Source: Rhodocista pekingensis (GTDB lineage Bacteria > Pseudomonadota > Alphaproteobacteria > Azospirillales > Azospirillaceae). From it: a stretch of DNA of 64,000 bases. The stretch lies in assembly GCF_042665545.1 (NCBI RefSeq), contig NZ_JBHTCM010000018.1, positions 124,001 through 188,000 on the forward strand, written 5' to 3'. Shown one piece after another: positions 20,654 through 28,623 of this stretch (positions are counted from its first letter, which is position 1; every line of letters begins with the position of its first letter). Both the position numbers and the translations under genes were made by a program. Below the pieces are notes generated by a model. The model was given only the letters and a program-made list of their open reading frames with translations, searched no databases and had not been told where the DNA came from.

Positions 20654-20815
20654 GGAGAGTCTCCCGTAGCTTCGGGTCCGGGCAAAGCGGAAATCCGGCG
20701 CCGCGGCGCCGGCCGGACCCACCCCCATCCAGCCCCAGGAAGGGGGCGGAATTGCGACCGCGGCGGAGCGTCCGTGCGGCATCCGCCCGGCGGACCGCCC
20801 GCGATCCCGCCGGGC

Positions 20816-21481
20816 TCAGAAGTCCAGGTTGGCGTAGTGCGCCGGCGGCGAGGCGCCGGGGATGTGGTCGCCCAGCAGGGGGCGGAAGCTGGGCCGGCTC
20901 TTGATCCGGGCGTACCAGTTCTTCGCCTCGGGATGGTCGTCCCAGGGCACGTCGCCCAGATAGTCCAGGCAGGACAGGTGCGCCGCGGCCGAGATGTCGG
21001 CCAGCGTCAGGTCGTCACCGGCCAGCCAGGTCCGGCGCTCCGCCAGCCAGGCGATGTAGTCCAGATGGTAGTGGATGTTGGCCAGCCCGGCGCGGATCGC
21101 CTGGGCGTGCGGGGTGCCCTGGCCGGCAAGGCGTTTCAGCATCTTCTCCCCGACCAGCAGTTCCGTCACCTCGCGGGAGAACTTCTCGTCGAACCAGGCG
21201 GCCAGCCGCCGCGTCTCCGCCCGGGTGACCTGGTCGGGACCCAGCAGGGTGATGGGGAAGCCTTCCTCCAGATACTCGCAGATCGGGCCATGGCCGACGA
21301 CGACGACGCCGTCATCCTCCACCAGCACGGGGACCTCCCCGGCCGGGTTCAGCACCAGGAAATCCTCCCGGCGGTCCCAGGGCTTCTCCAGCGCCAGATC
21401 GAACTCGACACGCTTCTCCCCCAGCGCGACACGCACCTTGCGGGAAGAGGCGGAGAGCGGATGATGATACAAGGTGCGCAT
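20816..21481 (-). CDS. Glutathione S-transferase family protein
   Basis: 221 residues. An N-terminal thioredoxin-like domain (about 1-78) starts LYHHPLSASSRKVRVALGEK, with the cis-proline strand GEVPVLVEDDG and the gamma-glutamyl-binding EYLEE segment near residue 75. A helical C-terminal domain contains the N-capping box LTLADISAAAHLSCL. It probably conjugates glutathione or uses it in a related role. The start at 21481 is the ATG directly before the first strand; the longer frame upstream is low-complexity. Confidence 0.88.
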   Translation of the reverse strand: MRTLYHHPLSASSRKVRVALGEKRVEFDLALEKPWDRREDFLVLNPAGEVPVLVEDDGVVVVGHGPICEYLEEGFPITLLGPDQVTRAETRRLAAWFDEKFSREVTELLVGEKMLKRLAGQGTPHAQAIRAGLANIHYHLDYIAWLAERRTWLAGDDLTLADISAAAHLSCLDYLGDVPWDDHPEAKNWYARIKSRPSFRPLLGDHIPGASPPAHYANLDF

Positions 21482-21699
21482 CGGTGGTCCATGAGACCGG
21501 GGCGGCCGCCGTTCCCGGACCGCCGGCGCGGGACATTCCTGTCCACAGCCCGCCGGTTCCTCGGGGTCGCGGCCTCTCGACGGACCCGGCCGGGGCCCGC
21601 CGCCCGGATCGTGTGCCACAGCGGCACGCGGGCTGACAAGGCTTCCCGAGTGACGGCGGCGGTCGCAAAGGGGTGCATCGCAACAGAAGGAACCGAGCC

Positions 21700-22389
21700 A
21701 TGGTACGACACGACCATCCGGAGAAGGACGCGACGCCCTGCCGCGGCGGCTGTGCCGATACCCCGCAGCCCGCGGGCGGCGGCTGGCTGCGGCGGCTGCA
21801 CGCCTGGTTCCTGCACGTCTATGCCGACGGCTACAACGCGAAGGTGGATGCCCGGAAGCGTCACCTGATCGGGGATCTGCGCGGTGCCGTGCTGGAGATC
21901 GGCCCCGGCTCCGGCGCCAATATCGGTTATTTCGCGCCGGGCATCCGCTGGACGGGGGTGGAGCCCAACCCGATGGCGCACCCCTATCTGCTCCGCAAGG
22001 CGGACGCCGCCGGGCTGGACGCCACGCTGCTCACGGGCACGGCGGAGCGGCTGCCGGTTCCCGATGCCAGCCAGGACGCCGTCGTCTCCACCCTGGTGCT
22101 GTGCAGCGTGGCCGATCCCGACCGGGTGCTGGCCGAGGTCCGGCGGGTGCTGCGGCCAGGGGGCCGCTTCGTCTTCATCGAGCATGTCGGGGCCGAGCCC
22201 GGCAGCGGCGAACGGCGCTGGCAGCGGCGGGTGAAGCCGGTCTGGCGCCGGCTGGGCGACGGCTGCGAGCCCGACCGCGACACCGCCGGGCGCATCCGCG
22301 CCGCCGGCTTCGCCCGCGTGGACATCGAACCGTTCCGGATGCCATACCCGATCGTCGCCCCGCACATCGCCGGCCGGGCGGAACGCTGA
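21700..22389 (+). CDS. Class I SAM-dependent methyltransferase
   Basis: 229 residues. SAM loop VLEIGPGSGANIGYF (about 63-77), acidic VEPNP after strand 2, and a post-core ALxxGG-type RVLRPGGRFVFIEHV. The C-terminal segment RRWQRRVKPVWRRLGDGCEPDRDT resembles METTL7-like methyltransferases. AAGGAA precedes ATG 21700. Substrate unknown. It is followed 40 bases later by a GNAT gene in the same direction. Confidence 0.85.
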   Translation: MVRHDHPEKDATPCRGGCADTPQPAGGGWLRRLHAWFLHVYADGYNAKVDARKRHLIGDLRGAVLEIGPGSGANIGYFAPGIRWTGVEPNPMAHPYLLRKADAAGLDATLLTGTAERLPVPDASQDAVVSTLVLCSVADPDRVLAEVRRVLRPGGRFVFIEHVGAEPGSGERRWQRRVKPVWRRLGDGCEPDRDTAGRIRAAGFARVDIEPFRMPYPIVAPHIAGRAER

Positions 22390-22429
22390 CCGGCTCACAG
22401 GCGCGGGCGGAAAGCTGAGGAGCACGCGG

Positions 22430-22912
22430 ATGGGAACGGGCATCACGGTCACCCCGGCCACGGCCGGGGACGCGGCGGACTGGCACCGGCTGTTCGCCGA
22501 CTACTGCACCTTCTACGGGGAGGCCCTGCCCGACGGCGTCGCCGCCGATGTCTGGCGCCGCATCCTGGACCCCGCCTCCCCGGTCAAGGGCCTGCTCGCC
22601 CGGGCCGCAGACGGCGGGGCGGGCGGCATTGAGGGCGGTGGGGTGGTGGGGCTGTGCAACTATGTGCTGCACGACAACACCTGGAGCGTCCGCACGGACT
22701 GCTACCTGGAGGACCTCTACACCGATCCCGCGGCGCGGGGCCGCGGCGTCGGCCGGGCCCTGATCGGGCGGCTGGTGGAGATCGGGCGGCAGGCCGGCTG
22801 GCGCCGCGTCTACTGGCACACGCAGGAGGACAACGCCACCGCCCGGCGGCTCTATGACGGGGTCACGGGGGGCTGCGACGCCTTCGTCCGCTACACGGTC
22901 AGGCTGGTCTGA
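22430..22912 (+). CDS. GNAT-family N-acetyltransferase
   Basis: 160 residues. The acetyl-CoA pyrophosphate loop is RGRGVGRALI (about 104-113), preceded by the strand YLEDLYTDPAA and followed by RRVYWHTQEDNATARRLYD, all in GNAT order. The family acetylates amines. The HTQEDN pattern is shared with small-molecule and amino-acid acetyltransferases, but the substrate cannot be told. GAGGAG lies well placed before the ATG. It may be co-transcribed with the methyltransferase upstream. Confidence 0.88.
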   Translation: MGTGITVTPATAGDAADWHRLFADYCTFYGEALPDGVAADVWRRILDPASPVKGLLARAADGGAGGIEGGGVVGLCNYVLHDNTWSVRTDCYLEDLYTDPAARGRGVGRALIGRLVEIGRQAGWRRVYWHTQEDNATARRLYDGVTGGCDAFVRYTVRLV

Positions 22913-22938
22913 CCGGCATCCCCCGGGCCGCGCCGGGA

Positions 22939-22980
22939 TTGACCCCCGTCAAGGCCGGGCGGCCCGCCCCGCGCTAGGGT
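22939..22980 (+). promoter_or_regulatory. FNR/FixK-type site with -10 element upstream of the nitroreductase gene
   Basis: TTGAC-CCCC-GTCAA at 22939-22952 is a perfect 5-bp inverted repeat matching the FixK/FNR-family consensus TTGA(T/C)-N4-(G/A)TCAA. A TAGGGT -10 lies at 22975-22980. If transcription starts 7 bases later, the site is centred at -41.5, the position for class II activation. The ATG follows at 23040. Confidence 0.6.
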
Positions 22981-23039
22981 CCCCGCCCGTCCCAGTTTCT
23001 TCCGCCCCCAGATCCGTCCGCCCCCGGAGGAGAGCCGCC

Positions 23040-24086
23040 ATGGCCTACGACGAACCCTGGACCCTGGACGCCGACGACTTCCCGGAGGACGGGCCGCAGC
23101 GCGAGCAGCTCCGTTTCGCGCTGCGCTACGCCGTCCTGGCCCCCAGCGGGCACAACACCCAGCCCTGGACGCTGGTCCTCTCCGACTCCTGTGTCGAGCT
23201 GCGGGCCGACCGCGAGCGCGCCCTGCCGGTGGTCGATCCGGCCGGCCGCGCGCTGCTGATCTCCTGCGGGGCGGCGCTGGGGCACCTGACCGTCGCCCTG
23301 CGCGCCTTCCACCGCGCGCATATCGTGGAGACCTTCCCCGACCCCGGCGACCCGGACCTGCTGGCCCGGGTCCTGCTGACCGGAGAGAAGCTGCTGCCCG
23401 ATGCGGAGGCGCGGGCGCTGCTCGACGCGATCCCGCGGCGGCACAGCAACCGCTCCGCCTATGAGGACCGTCCGGCCGAGCCGGGCGACCTGATGGCCTG
23501 CGTCGCCGCGGCGGAGGCGGAAGGGGCGCTGCTGCACGTCCTGACCGAGCCGGGCGAGCGCGACGCCGTGGCCGCCCTGATCGCTGAGGGCGATCTGGCG
23601 CAGATGCACGACCCCGCCTTCCGGCGCGAGCTGGCGCACTGGGTGAAGTCCCGCCACGGCGCCGACCAGGACGGCCTGTCGGCCCGGACGTTCGGCCTGC
23701 CCGACGCGCTCTCGGCCGTGGGGGCGCTGGTCATCCGCTTCACCGACCAGGGCGACAGCGTGGCCGCGAAGGACCGCCGGCTGGCCCAGGACGCGCCGGC
23801 GCTGGCCGTGCTGACGACGCCGGCCGACACCCCGGCCGACTGGCTGGCGGCGGGGCGGGCACTGTCGCGGGTGCTGCTGACCCTGACACGGGCCGGGCTG
23901 GCCGCCGCCTTCCTGAACGAACCGATCGAGGTGCCGGAGCTGCGGCCGCGGCTGCGCGGGCTCCTGCCGCGCTTCAACTGCACCGGCGACGGCGTGCCGC
24001 AGCTCCTGATGCGGATCGGCTATCCGCAGCAGAGCGTGCCTGCCGCGGCCCGCCGCCCGCTGGAGGACGTGCTGGTCGAGCGCTGA
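23040..24086 (+). CDS. Acg-like nitroreductase-family protein
   Basis: 348 residues, the size of the Acg/Rv2032 group of large nitroreductases (two fused half-domains). Conserved pieces are YAVLAPSGHNTQPW (about 29-42), the FMN-contact RRHSNRSAYEDRP, and the C-terminal LNEPIEVPELRPRLR region. Acg proteins bind FMN but often lack classical turnover and are linked to hypoxia responses in mycobacteria. A strong GGAGGAG precedes the ATG. The FNR/FixK-like site upstream fits an oxygen-linked role. Confidence 0.85.
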   Translation: MAYDEPWTLDADDFPEDGPQREQLRFALRYAVLAPSGHNTQPWTLVLSDSCVELRADRERALPVVDPAGRALLISCGAALGHLTVALRAFHRAHIVETFPDPGDPDLLARVLLTGEKLLPDAEARALLDAIPRRHSNRSAYEDRPAEPGDLMACVAAAEAEGALLHVLTEPGERDAVAALIAEGDLAQMHDPAFRRELAHWVKSRHGADQDGLSARTFGLPDALSAVGALVIRFTDQGDSVAAKDRRLAQDAPALAVLTTPADTPADWLAAGRALSRVLLTLTRAGLAAAFLNEPIEVPELRPRLRGLLPRFNCTGDGVPQLLMRIGYPQQSVPAAARRPLEDVLVER

Positions 24087-24107
24087 CGGGGTGGCGCTGA
24101 CGGGGCG

Positions 24108-24153
24108 GGCACCGAGGGGGCCGGGTGCGAGGGGCCCGGGTGCGAGGGGGCCG
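24108..24153. repeat. Three imperfect 15-16 bp tandem units
   Basis: Units resemble GGTGCGAGGGGGCCG. They lie in the 204-base gap before the export operon. The rest of that gap (about 24215-24260) is slightly richer in A/T and may hold the operon promoter, but no confident element was seen. Confidence 0.55.
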
Positions 24154-24290
24154 GGGCCGGTCCGCACCGCGGTGGCGGGCGTGCCATCGCGGTGCAATCT
24201 TGCCGCCGCGCGCTTTTCATCCCATGGACCTAATACCATAGTCATGGCGCGTGACGGACCGCCGGCCGACCGGCCGGCCGACGAGGTAGG

Positions 24291-25421
24291 ATGATGCAGG
24301 AAGACAAGGCGGCGCTCTTGCGCGCGCTCACGATCGACCGGACCCGGCCCCCCGCCCGGCGGGGCGTGCCCTGGAAGACCGTGGCCGCCGGGCTGGCGAC
24401 CGGCTGCATCGTCGCGGCCGGCGCCTACTGGTACGTGATCGACGGACAGCCGCCGGCCCGCACCGCCGAGCGCGCCCCGGCCAAGGCACCGCCCGCCGCG
24501 GCCCCCCGTTCCGAACCGGCCCGCCCCGAGCCTGTCCGGTCCGAACCGGCCACCACCACGGCCCAGGCGCGGCCCGCCACCCCGCCGCCGGCGACCGTCT
24601 CCGCGCCTGCGGCGGCTCCCGCTGCTGCCCCGGCGCGGGCGGGCTCGCTGGTCGCCTCGGGCTACATCGTCGCCCGCCGCAAGGCCACGGTGGCGGCGGA
24701 GATCACCGGCCGCATCGTGGACGTGCTGGTGGAGGAGGGGATGCGGGTCGAGGAGGGGCAGGTCCTGGCCCGGCTCGACGCCGCGCTGGCGGAGATCGAC
24801 CTGTCGCTGGCCCGCGCCGCCGTGGACCAGGCGCAGGCGACCGTCGCCGGCCACCAGGCCGACCTGCGCGACGCCGAGAGCACGCTGAAGCGGGTCCGCA
24901 GCCTGTCGCGCAACGCCAACGCCAGCGAGGCGGACCTGATCAAGGCGCAGGCCCGCGTGGACTCCCTGCGCGCCCAGATCCGGGCGGCCGAGGCGCAGAT
25001 CGAGACGGCGAAGCTCGATGTCTCCCGCCGGGCGGAGCAGCTTTCCAAGTACACGATCGCGGCCCCCTTCTCCGGAGTCGTGATCGACAAGAACGCCCAG
25101 CCGGGGGAGATCATCTCTCCGGTGTCGGCGGGCGGCGGCTTCACCCGCACCGGCATCTGCACCATCGTGGACATGGACAGCCTGGAGGTGGAGGTGGACG
25201 TGAATGAGGCCTATATCGGCCGCGTCGCCGCCGGCCAGCGGGTGGAAGCGGTGCTGGACGCCTATCCGGACTGGCGCATCCCCGCGCGGGTGGTGGCGGT
25301 GGTGCCGACGGCCAACCGCGACAAGGCGACCATCCGGGTCCGCATCGGGTTCGACGGGCGCGATCCGCGCATCCTGCCCGACATGGCGGCGAAGGTGACC
25401 TTCCTGGAGGACCGCGTCTGA
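24291..25421 (+). CDS. Periplasmic adaptor (HlyD/MacA-type membrane fusion protein)
   Basis: 376 residues. One N-terminal membrane helix (about 29-50), then a long proline/alanine linker (about 52-120), then the biotinyl-lipoyl halves (SGYIVARRKATVAAEITGRI and IAAPFSGVVIDKNAQPGE) around a coiled-coil hairpin (about 175-265). A beta-barrel domain follows. It would bridge the inner-membrane ABC pump to an outer-membrane channel. GAGGTAGG precedes the start, and ATGATG offers two starts. It heads a four-gene operon with an ABC ATPase and two permeases. Confidence 0.88.
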   Translation: MMQEDKAALLRALTIDRTRPPARRGVPWKTVAAGLATGCIVAAGAYWYVIDGQPPARTAERAPAKAPPAAAPRSEPARPEPVRSEPATTTAQARPATPPPATVSAPAAAPAAAPARAGSLVASGYIVARRKATVAAEITGRIVDVLVEEGMRVEEGQVLARLDAALAEIDLSLARAAVDQAQATVAGHQADLRDAESTLKRVRSLSRNANASEADLIKAQARVDSLRAQIRAAEAQIETAKLDVSRRAEQLSKYTIAAPFSGVVIDKNAQPGEIISPVSAGGGFTRTGICTIVDMDSLEVEVDVNEAYIGRVAAGQRVEAVLDAYPDWRIPARVVAVVPTANRDKATIRVRIGFDGRDPRILPDMAAKVTFLEDRV

Positions 25422-25493
25422 CGCGGCCGGGCGGGGCGGACGGAAACGGTACGGACCGGCCGGCGGCAGCGCCGGCCGACAGCGGGAAAGACC

Positions 25494-26189
25494 ATGGGCG
25501 ACGCACTGATCCGGCTGACGGAAGTCTCCAAGCGCTTCACCAAGGCGAAGGAGACGATCACCATCTTCGACCGCCTGGACATGACGATCCCGCGCGGTGA
25601 CTTCGTCGCCATCATGGGACCCAGCGGGTCGGGCAAGACGACGCTGCTGAACCTGCTGGGCGGCATCGACCGGCCGACCTCCGGCACGATCCAGTTCGAC
25701 GGCGCGCGCATCGACAGCCTGTCGGAAGGCGCGCTGGCCGACTGGCGCGCCGCCAATGTCGGCTTCATCTTCCAGTTCTACAACCTGATGCCGATGCTGA
25801 CGGCGGCCCGGAACGTGGAGCTGCCGCTGCTGCTGACCCGTCTGGACGCGGCCGACCGGCGGCGGCGGGTGGAGATCGCGCTGCGGCTGGTGGATCTGGG
25901 CGACCGCATGGGCCACTACCCGCGGGAGATGTCGGGCGGCCAGATGCAGCGCGTCGCCATCGCCCGCGCCGTCGTCTCCGACCCCAAGATGCTGCTCTGC
26001 GACGAACCGACGGGCGATCTCGACCGCAGCACGGCGGACGAGATCCTGCGCATGCTGCAACTGCTGAACCGGGAGATGGGCAAGACCATCGTCATGGTCA
26101 CCCACGACCCGGAGGCCGCCCGCTACGCCCGTCGCGTCCTGCATCTGGACAAGGGGCAGTTCGTCGAGCACGACCTGGACGCGGCCTGA
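25494..26189 (+). CDS. ABC transporter ATPase (MacB/LolD type)
   Basis: 231 residues. Walker A GPSGSGKTT (about 41-49), Q loop FIFQFYNLMP, signature MSGGQMQRVAIARA, Walker B MLLCDEPTGDLD and H-loop VTHD. The sequence belongs to the MacB/LolD/FtsE branch, which drives mechanotransmission pumps rather than classical import. It pairs with the two FtsX-like permeases that follow 11 and 1190 bases later. Confidence 0.92.
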   Translation: MGDALIRLTEVSKRFTKAKETITIFDRLDMTIPRGDFVAIMGPSGSGKTTLLNLLGGIDRPTSGTIQFDGARIDSLSEGALADWRAANVGFIFQFYNLMPMLTAARNVELPLLLTRLDAADRRRRVEIALRLVDLGDRMGHYPREMSGGQMQRVAIARAVVSDPKMLLCDEPTGDLDRSTADEILRMLQLLNREMGKTIVMVTHDPEAARYARRVLHLDKGQFVEHDLDAA

Positions 26190-26200
26190 CGGGGGCGGGG

Positions 26201-27364
26201 ATGGACGATTTCTACCTGGTCCGCAGAAACCTGTTCCGGCGCAAGCTGCGGGCCTTCCTCATGGTGGTCAGCATCTTCGTCGCCTTCCTGATCTTCGGCG
26301 TGCTGGCCAGCTTCGAGCGGGCCTTCAACTCGGCCGAGGCGGCGGCGGCCGACAACCGGCTGGTCGTCGTCAACCGGATCAACTTCACCCAGCCGCTGCC
26401 GCTGGCCTACCTGGACCGGGTGCGGGGGGTGGAGGGCGTGCGGGTGGCCAGCCACTGGAACTGGTTCGGCGGCTATTTCCAGGAACCGCGCAACTTCATC
26501 GTCACCTTCGCGGTGGAGCCGGAGACCTATCTGGAGATCTTCCGCGAGGACTTCGCCTTCGATCCGGCGGAGCGGGAGGCGTTTCTGCGCGACCGCGGCA
26601 GCCTTGCGGTGGGCGAGGCGGTGGCACGGAAATACGGCTGGCAGGTCGGCGACCGGGTGCCGCTGTCCAGCACCATCTTCACCAACCGGACGACCGGCAC
26701 CCGCACCTGGGACTTCACCATCGCCGCCATCTTCCGGCCGGCGCGCGACCGGGTGGACACCAACCTCGTGGCCTTCCACTACGACTATTTCAACGAGACG
26801 CGCAGCTTCGGGAGGAACTTCATCGGTTCCGTCCTGGTCGAGACGACGGGGCCGGAGGTGAACGACAGGGTCGTCGCCGCCGTGGACGGCATGTTCGCCA
26901 ATTCGCCCTTCGAGACATCGACGACGACCGAGGGGGCCTTCAACAAGCAGTTCGCCGCCCAGCTCGGCAACATCGCCCTGATCGTCACGCTGGTGGTGGC
27001 GGCCGCCTTCCTCACCATCCTGATGATCGTCGGCAACACCATGGTGATGGCGATCCGGGAGCGCACGCGGGAGATCGGGGTGCTGAAGACGCTGGGCTTC
27101 CCTAGCGGCCGGATCTTCCGCATGGTGCTGGGGGAGAGCGTGCTGCTGGCCCTGCTGGGCGGCATTCCGGGACTGATCGCGGCGGCGGCGGCCTGCGCCG
27201 TGCTGGCGCCGATGGCCGGGGCCTTCGCGCCGGGCCTCCGGCTGGTGCCGCAGACGGCCTTCCTGGGGGTGGGGCTGATGCTGCTGCTGGGTCTGGTCAC
27301 CGGCGTCGTGCCGGCGCTGAACGCGCTGCGCATGAGCATCGTCACCGCCCTGGGGAGGGACTGA
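26201..27364 (+). CDS. ABC transporter permease, FtsX/MacB-like (first of two)
   Basis: 387 residues. One N-terminal helix (about 16-37), a large periplasmic MacB-type domain (about 40-260), then three C-terminal helices (about 262-285, 310-335, 350-375) forming the FtsX domain. The cytoplasmic EIGVLKTLGFPSGRIFRMVLGES loop contacts the ATPase. Its sister gene starts four bases after its stop, so the pump is probably a heterodimer. Confidence 0.9.
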   Translation: MDDFYLVRRNLFRRKLRAFLMVVSIFVAFLIFGVLASFERAFNSAEAAAADNRLVVVNRINFTQPLPLAYLDRVRGVEGVRVASHWNWFGGYFQEPRNFIVTFAVEPETYLEIFREDFAFDPAEREAFLRDRGSLAVGEAVARKYGWQVGDRVPLSSTIFTNRTTGTRTWDFTIAAIFRPARDRVDTNLVAFHYDYFNETRSFGRNFIGSVLVETTGPEVNDRVVAAVDGMFANSPFETSTTTEGAFNKQFAAQLGNIALIVTLVVAAAFLTILMIVGNTMVMAIRERTREIGVLKTLGFPSGRIFRMVLGESVLLALLGGIPGLIAAAAACAVLAPMAGAFAPGLRLVPQTAFLGVGLMLLLGLVTGVVPALNALRMSIVTALGRD

Positions 27365-27368
27365 GCCC

Positions 27369-28556
27369 GTGCGCCTGCTGAACCAGATCGTCGCCGTCAC
27401 GGCGATCAACCTGAAGAGCATCCCGCGCCGCTTCTGGGTGTCGCTGTCCACGGTGGTGGCGATCGCGCTCGTGGTGACGGTGCTGCTGTCCTTCCTGGCG
27501 ATGGCGAACGGTTTCCGGCAGACCCTGCGCGGCACCGGCTCGCCGGACGTGGCGGTGCTGCTGCGCGGCGGCGCCAGCGTGGAGATCAACAGCTCCGTCG
27601 GCCGCGACCAGCTCCGTCTGGTGGAGGAGGCGCCGGGCATCGCCCGCACCGCCGAGGGCAAGCCGCTGGTCTCGGGCGAGCTGTACCTCATCGTGGACGG
27701 GCTCAAGCGGGCCAGCGGCACCAAGGCCAACATCGCTCTGCGCGGGCTGGGGCCGGAAGGGGAGGCGATCCGCCAGGGCTTCCGCATCGTGGAGGGCCGG
27801 ATGTTCGAGCCCGGTGCGGCGGAGATCATCGTCGGCCGCTCGCTGCTGAGCGAGTTCGCCGGTTTCGAGCCCGGCAGCACGGTGCGGCTGGGCACCGGCA
27901 CCTGGACCGTCGTCGGCGTCTTCGAGATGGGCGGCAGCGTCTTCGAATCCGAACTCTGGGCCGATGTCGGCACGGTGCAGAGCCTGTTCAACCGCAGCAA
28001 CTTCTACCAGAGCATCCGGGTCCGGCTGGACGGGCCGGACGCGCTGGCGGCGCTGAAGACCTATGTCGATGCCGACCCGCGGCTGAAGCTGGACGCGAAG
28101 ACGGAGCAGGCCTACTTCGCCGATCAGGCGGCGGGCACCGGCGGGCTGATCCAGACGCTGGGCTGGCCGCTCGCCATCGCCATGGCGCTGGGCGCGCTCG
28201 CCGGTGCGCTGAACACCATGTACAGCTCGGTCGCCGCCCGCACGACGGAGATCGCCACCCTGCGGGCGCTGGGCTTCGGCGGCATCCCCGCCTTCGTCGG
28301 CACGCTGGTGGAGAGTCTGGCGCTGGCCAGCCTGGGCGGGGCCGTCGGTGCGCTGCTGACCTGGATCTTCTTCGACGGGCTGACGGCCAGCACCTTCGGC
28401 GGCAGCTTCACCCAGGTGGTGTTCAGCTTCAAGCTGACGCCGGGGCTGGTGATGCAGGGGGTGACGCTGGCGCTGGTCGTCGGCTTCATCGGCGGCCTGT
28501 TCCCCGCCATCCGCGCCACCCGCGTCCCCCTGGTCGCCGCCTTCGGACAGCGATAG
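27369..28556 (+). CDS. ABC transporter permease, FtsX/MacB-like (second of two)
   Basis: 395 residues from a GTG start. Same layout as the preceding gene: an N-terminal helix (about 24-48), a periplasmic domain and three C-terminal helices, with EIATLRALGFGGIPAFVGTLVES as the ATPase-contact loop. The GTG lies four bases after the previous stop, suggesting coupled translation. The stop codon is inside the start of a strong terminator hairpin, so it ends the operon. The cargo cannot be inferred. Confidence 0.9.
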   Translation: MRLLNQIVAVTAINLKSIPRRFWVSLSTVVAIALVVTVLLSFLAMANGFRQTLRGTGSPDVAVLLRGGASVEINSSVGRDQLRLVEEAPGIARTAEGKPLVSGELYLIVDGLKRASGTKANIALRGLGPEGEAIRQGFRIVEGRMFEPGAAEIIVGRSLLSEFAGFEPGSTVRLGTGTWTVVGVFEMGGSVFESELWADVGTVQSLFNRSNFYQSIRVRLDGPDALAALKTYVDADPRLKLDAKTEQAYFADQAAGTGGLIQTLGWPLAIAMALGALAGALNTMYSSVAARTTEIATLRALGFGGIPAFVGTLVESLALASLGGAVGALLTWIFFDGLTASTFGGSFTQVVFSFKLTPGLVMQGVTLALVVGFIGGLFPAIRATRVPLVAAFGQR

Positions 28557-28590
28557 GGCCTTCCCGGCACCGCCGGAAAGGCCCTTTCTC
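28556..28590 (+). terminator. Rho-independent terminator of the export operon
   Basis: Stem GGGCCTT-CCCGG...CCGG-AAGGCCC from the last base of the stop codon to 28584, followed by TTTCTCTC. The arms pair over 11 positions with one internal mismatch. It is positioned to end the HlyD-ABC-permease transcript. Confidence 0.8.
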
Positions 28591-28623
28591 TCTCTCTGTT
28601 TCTCTCCTCGGGCGTCCGGCCGC

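Noticed and set aside
22974..26171. 1065-codon antisense open frame across the nitroreductase and export genes
   Set aside because: Repetitive Q/R/G/H composition typical of shadow frames. The opposite strand carries clear conserved genes.
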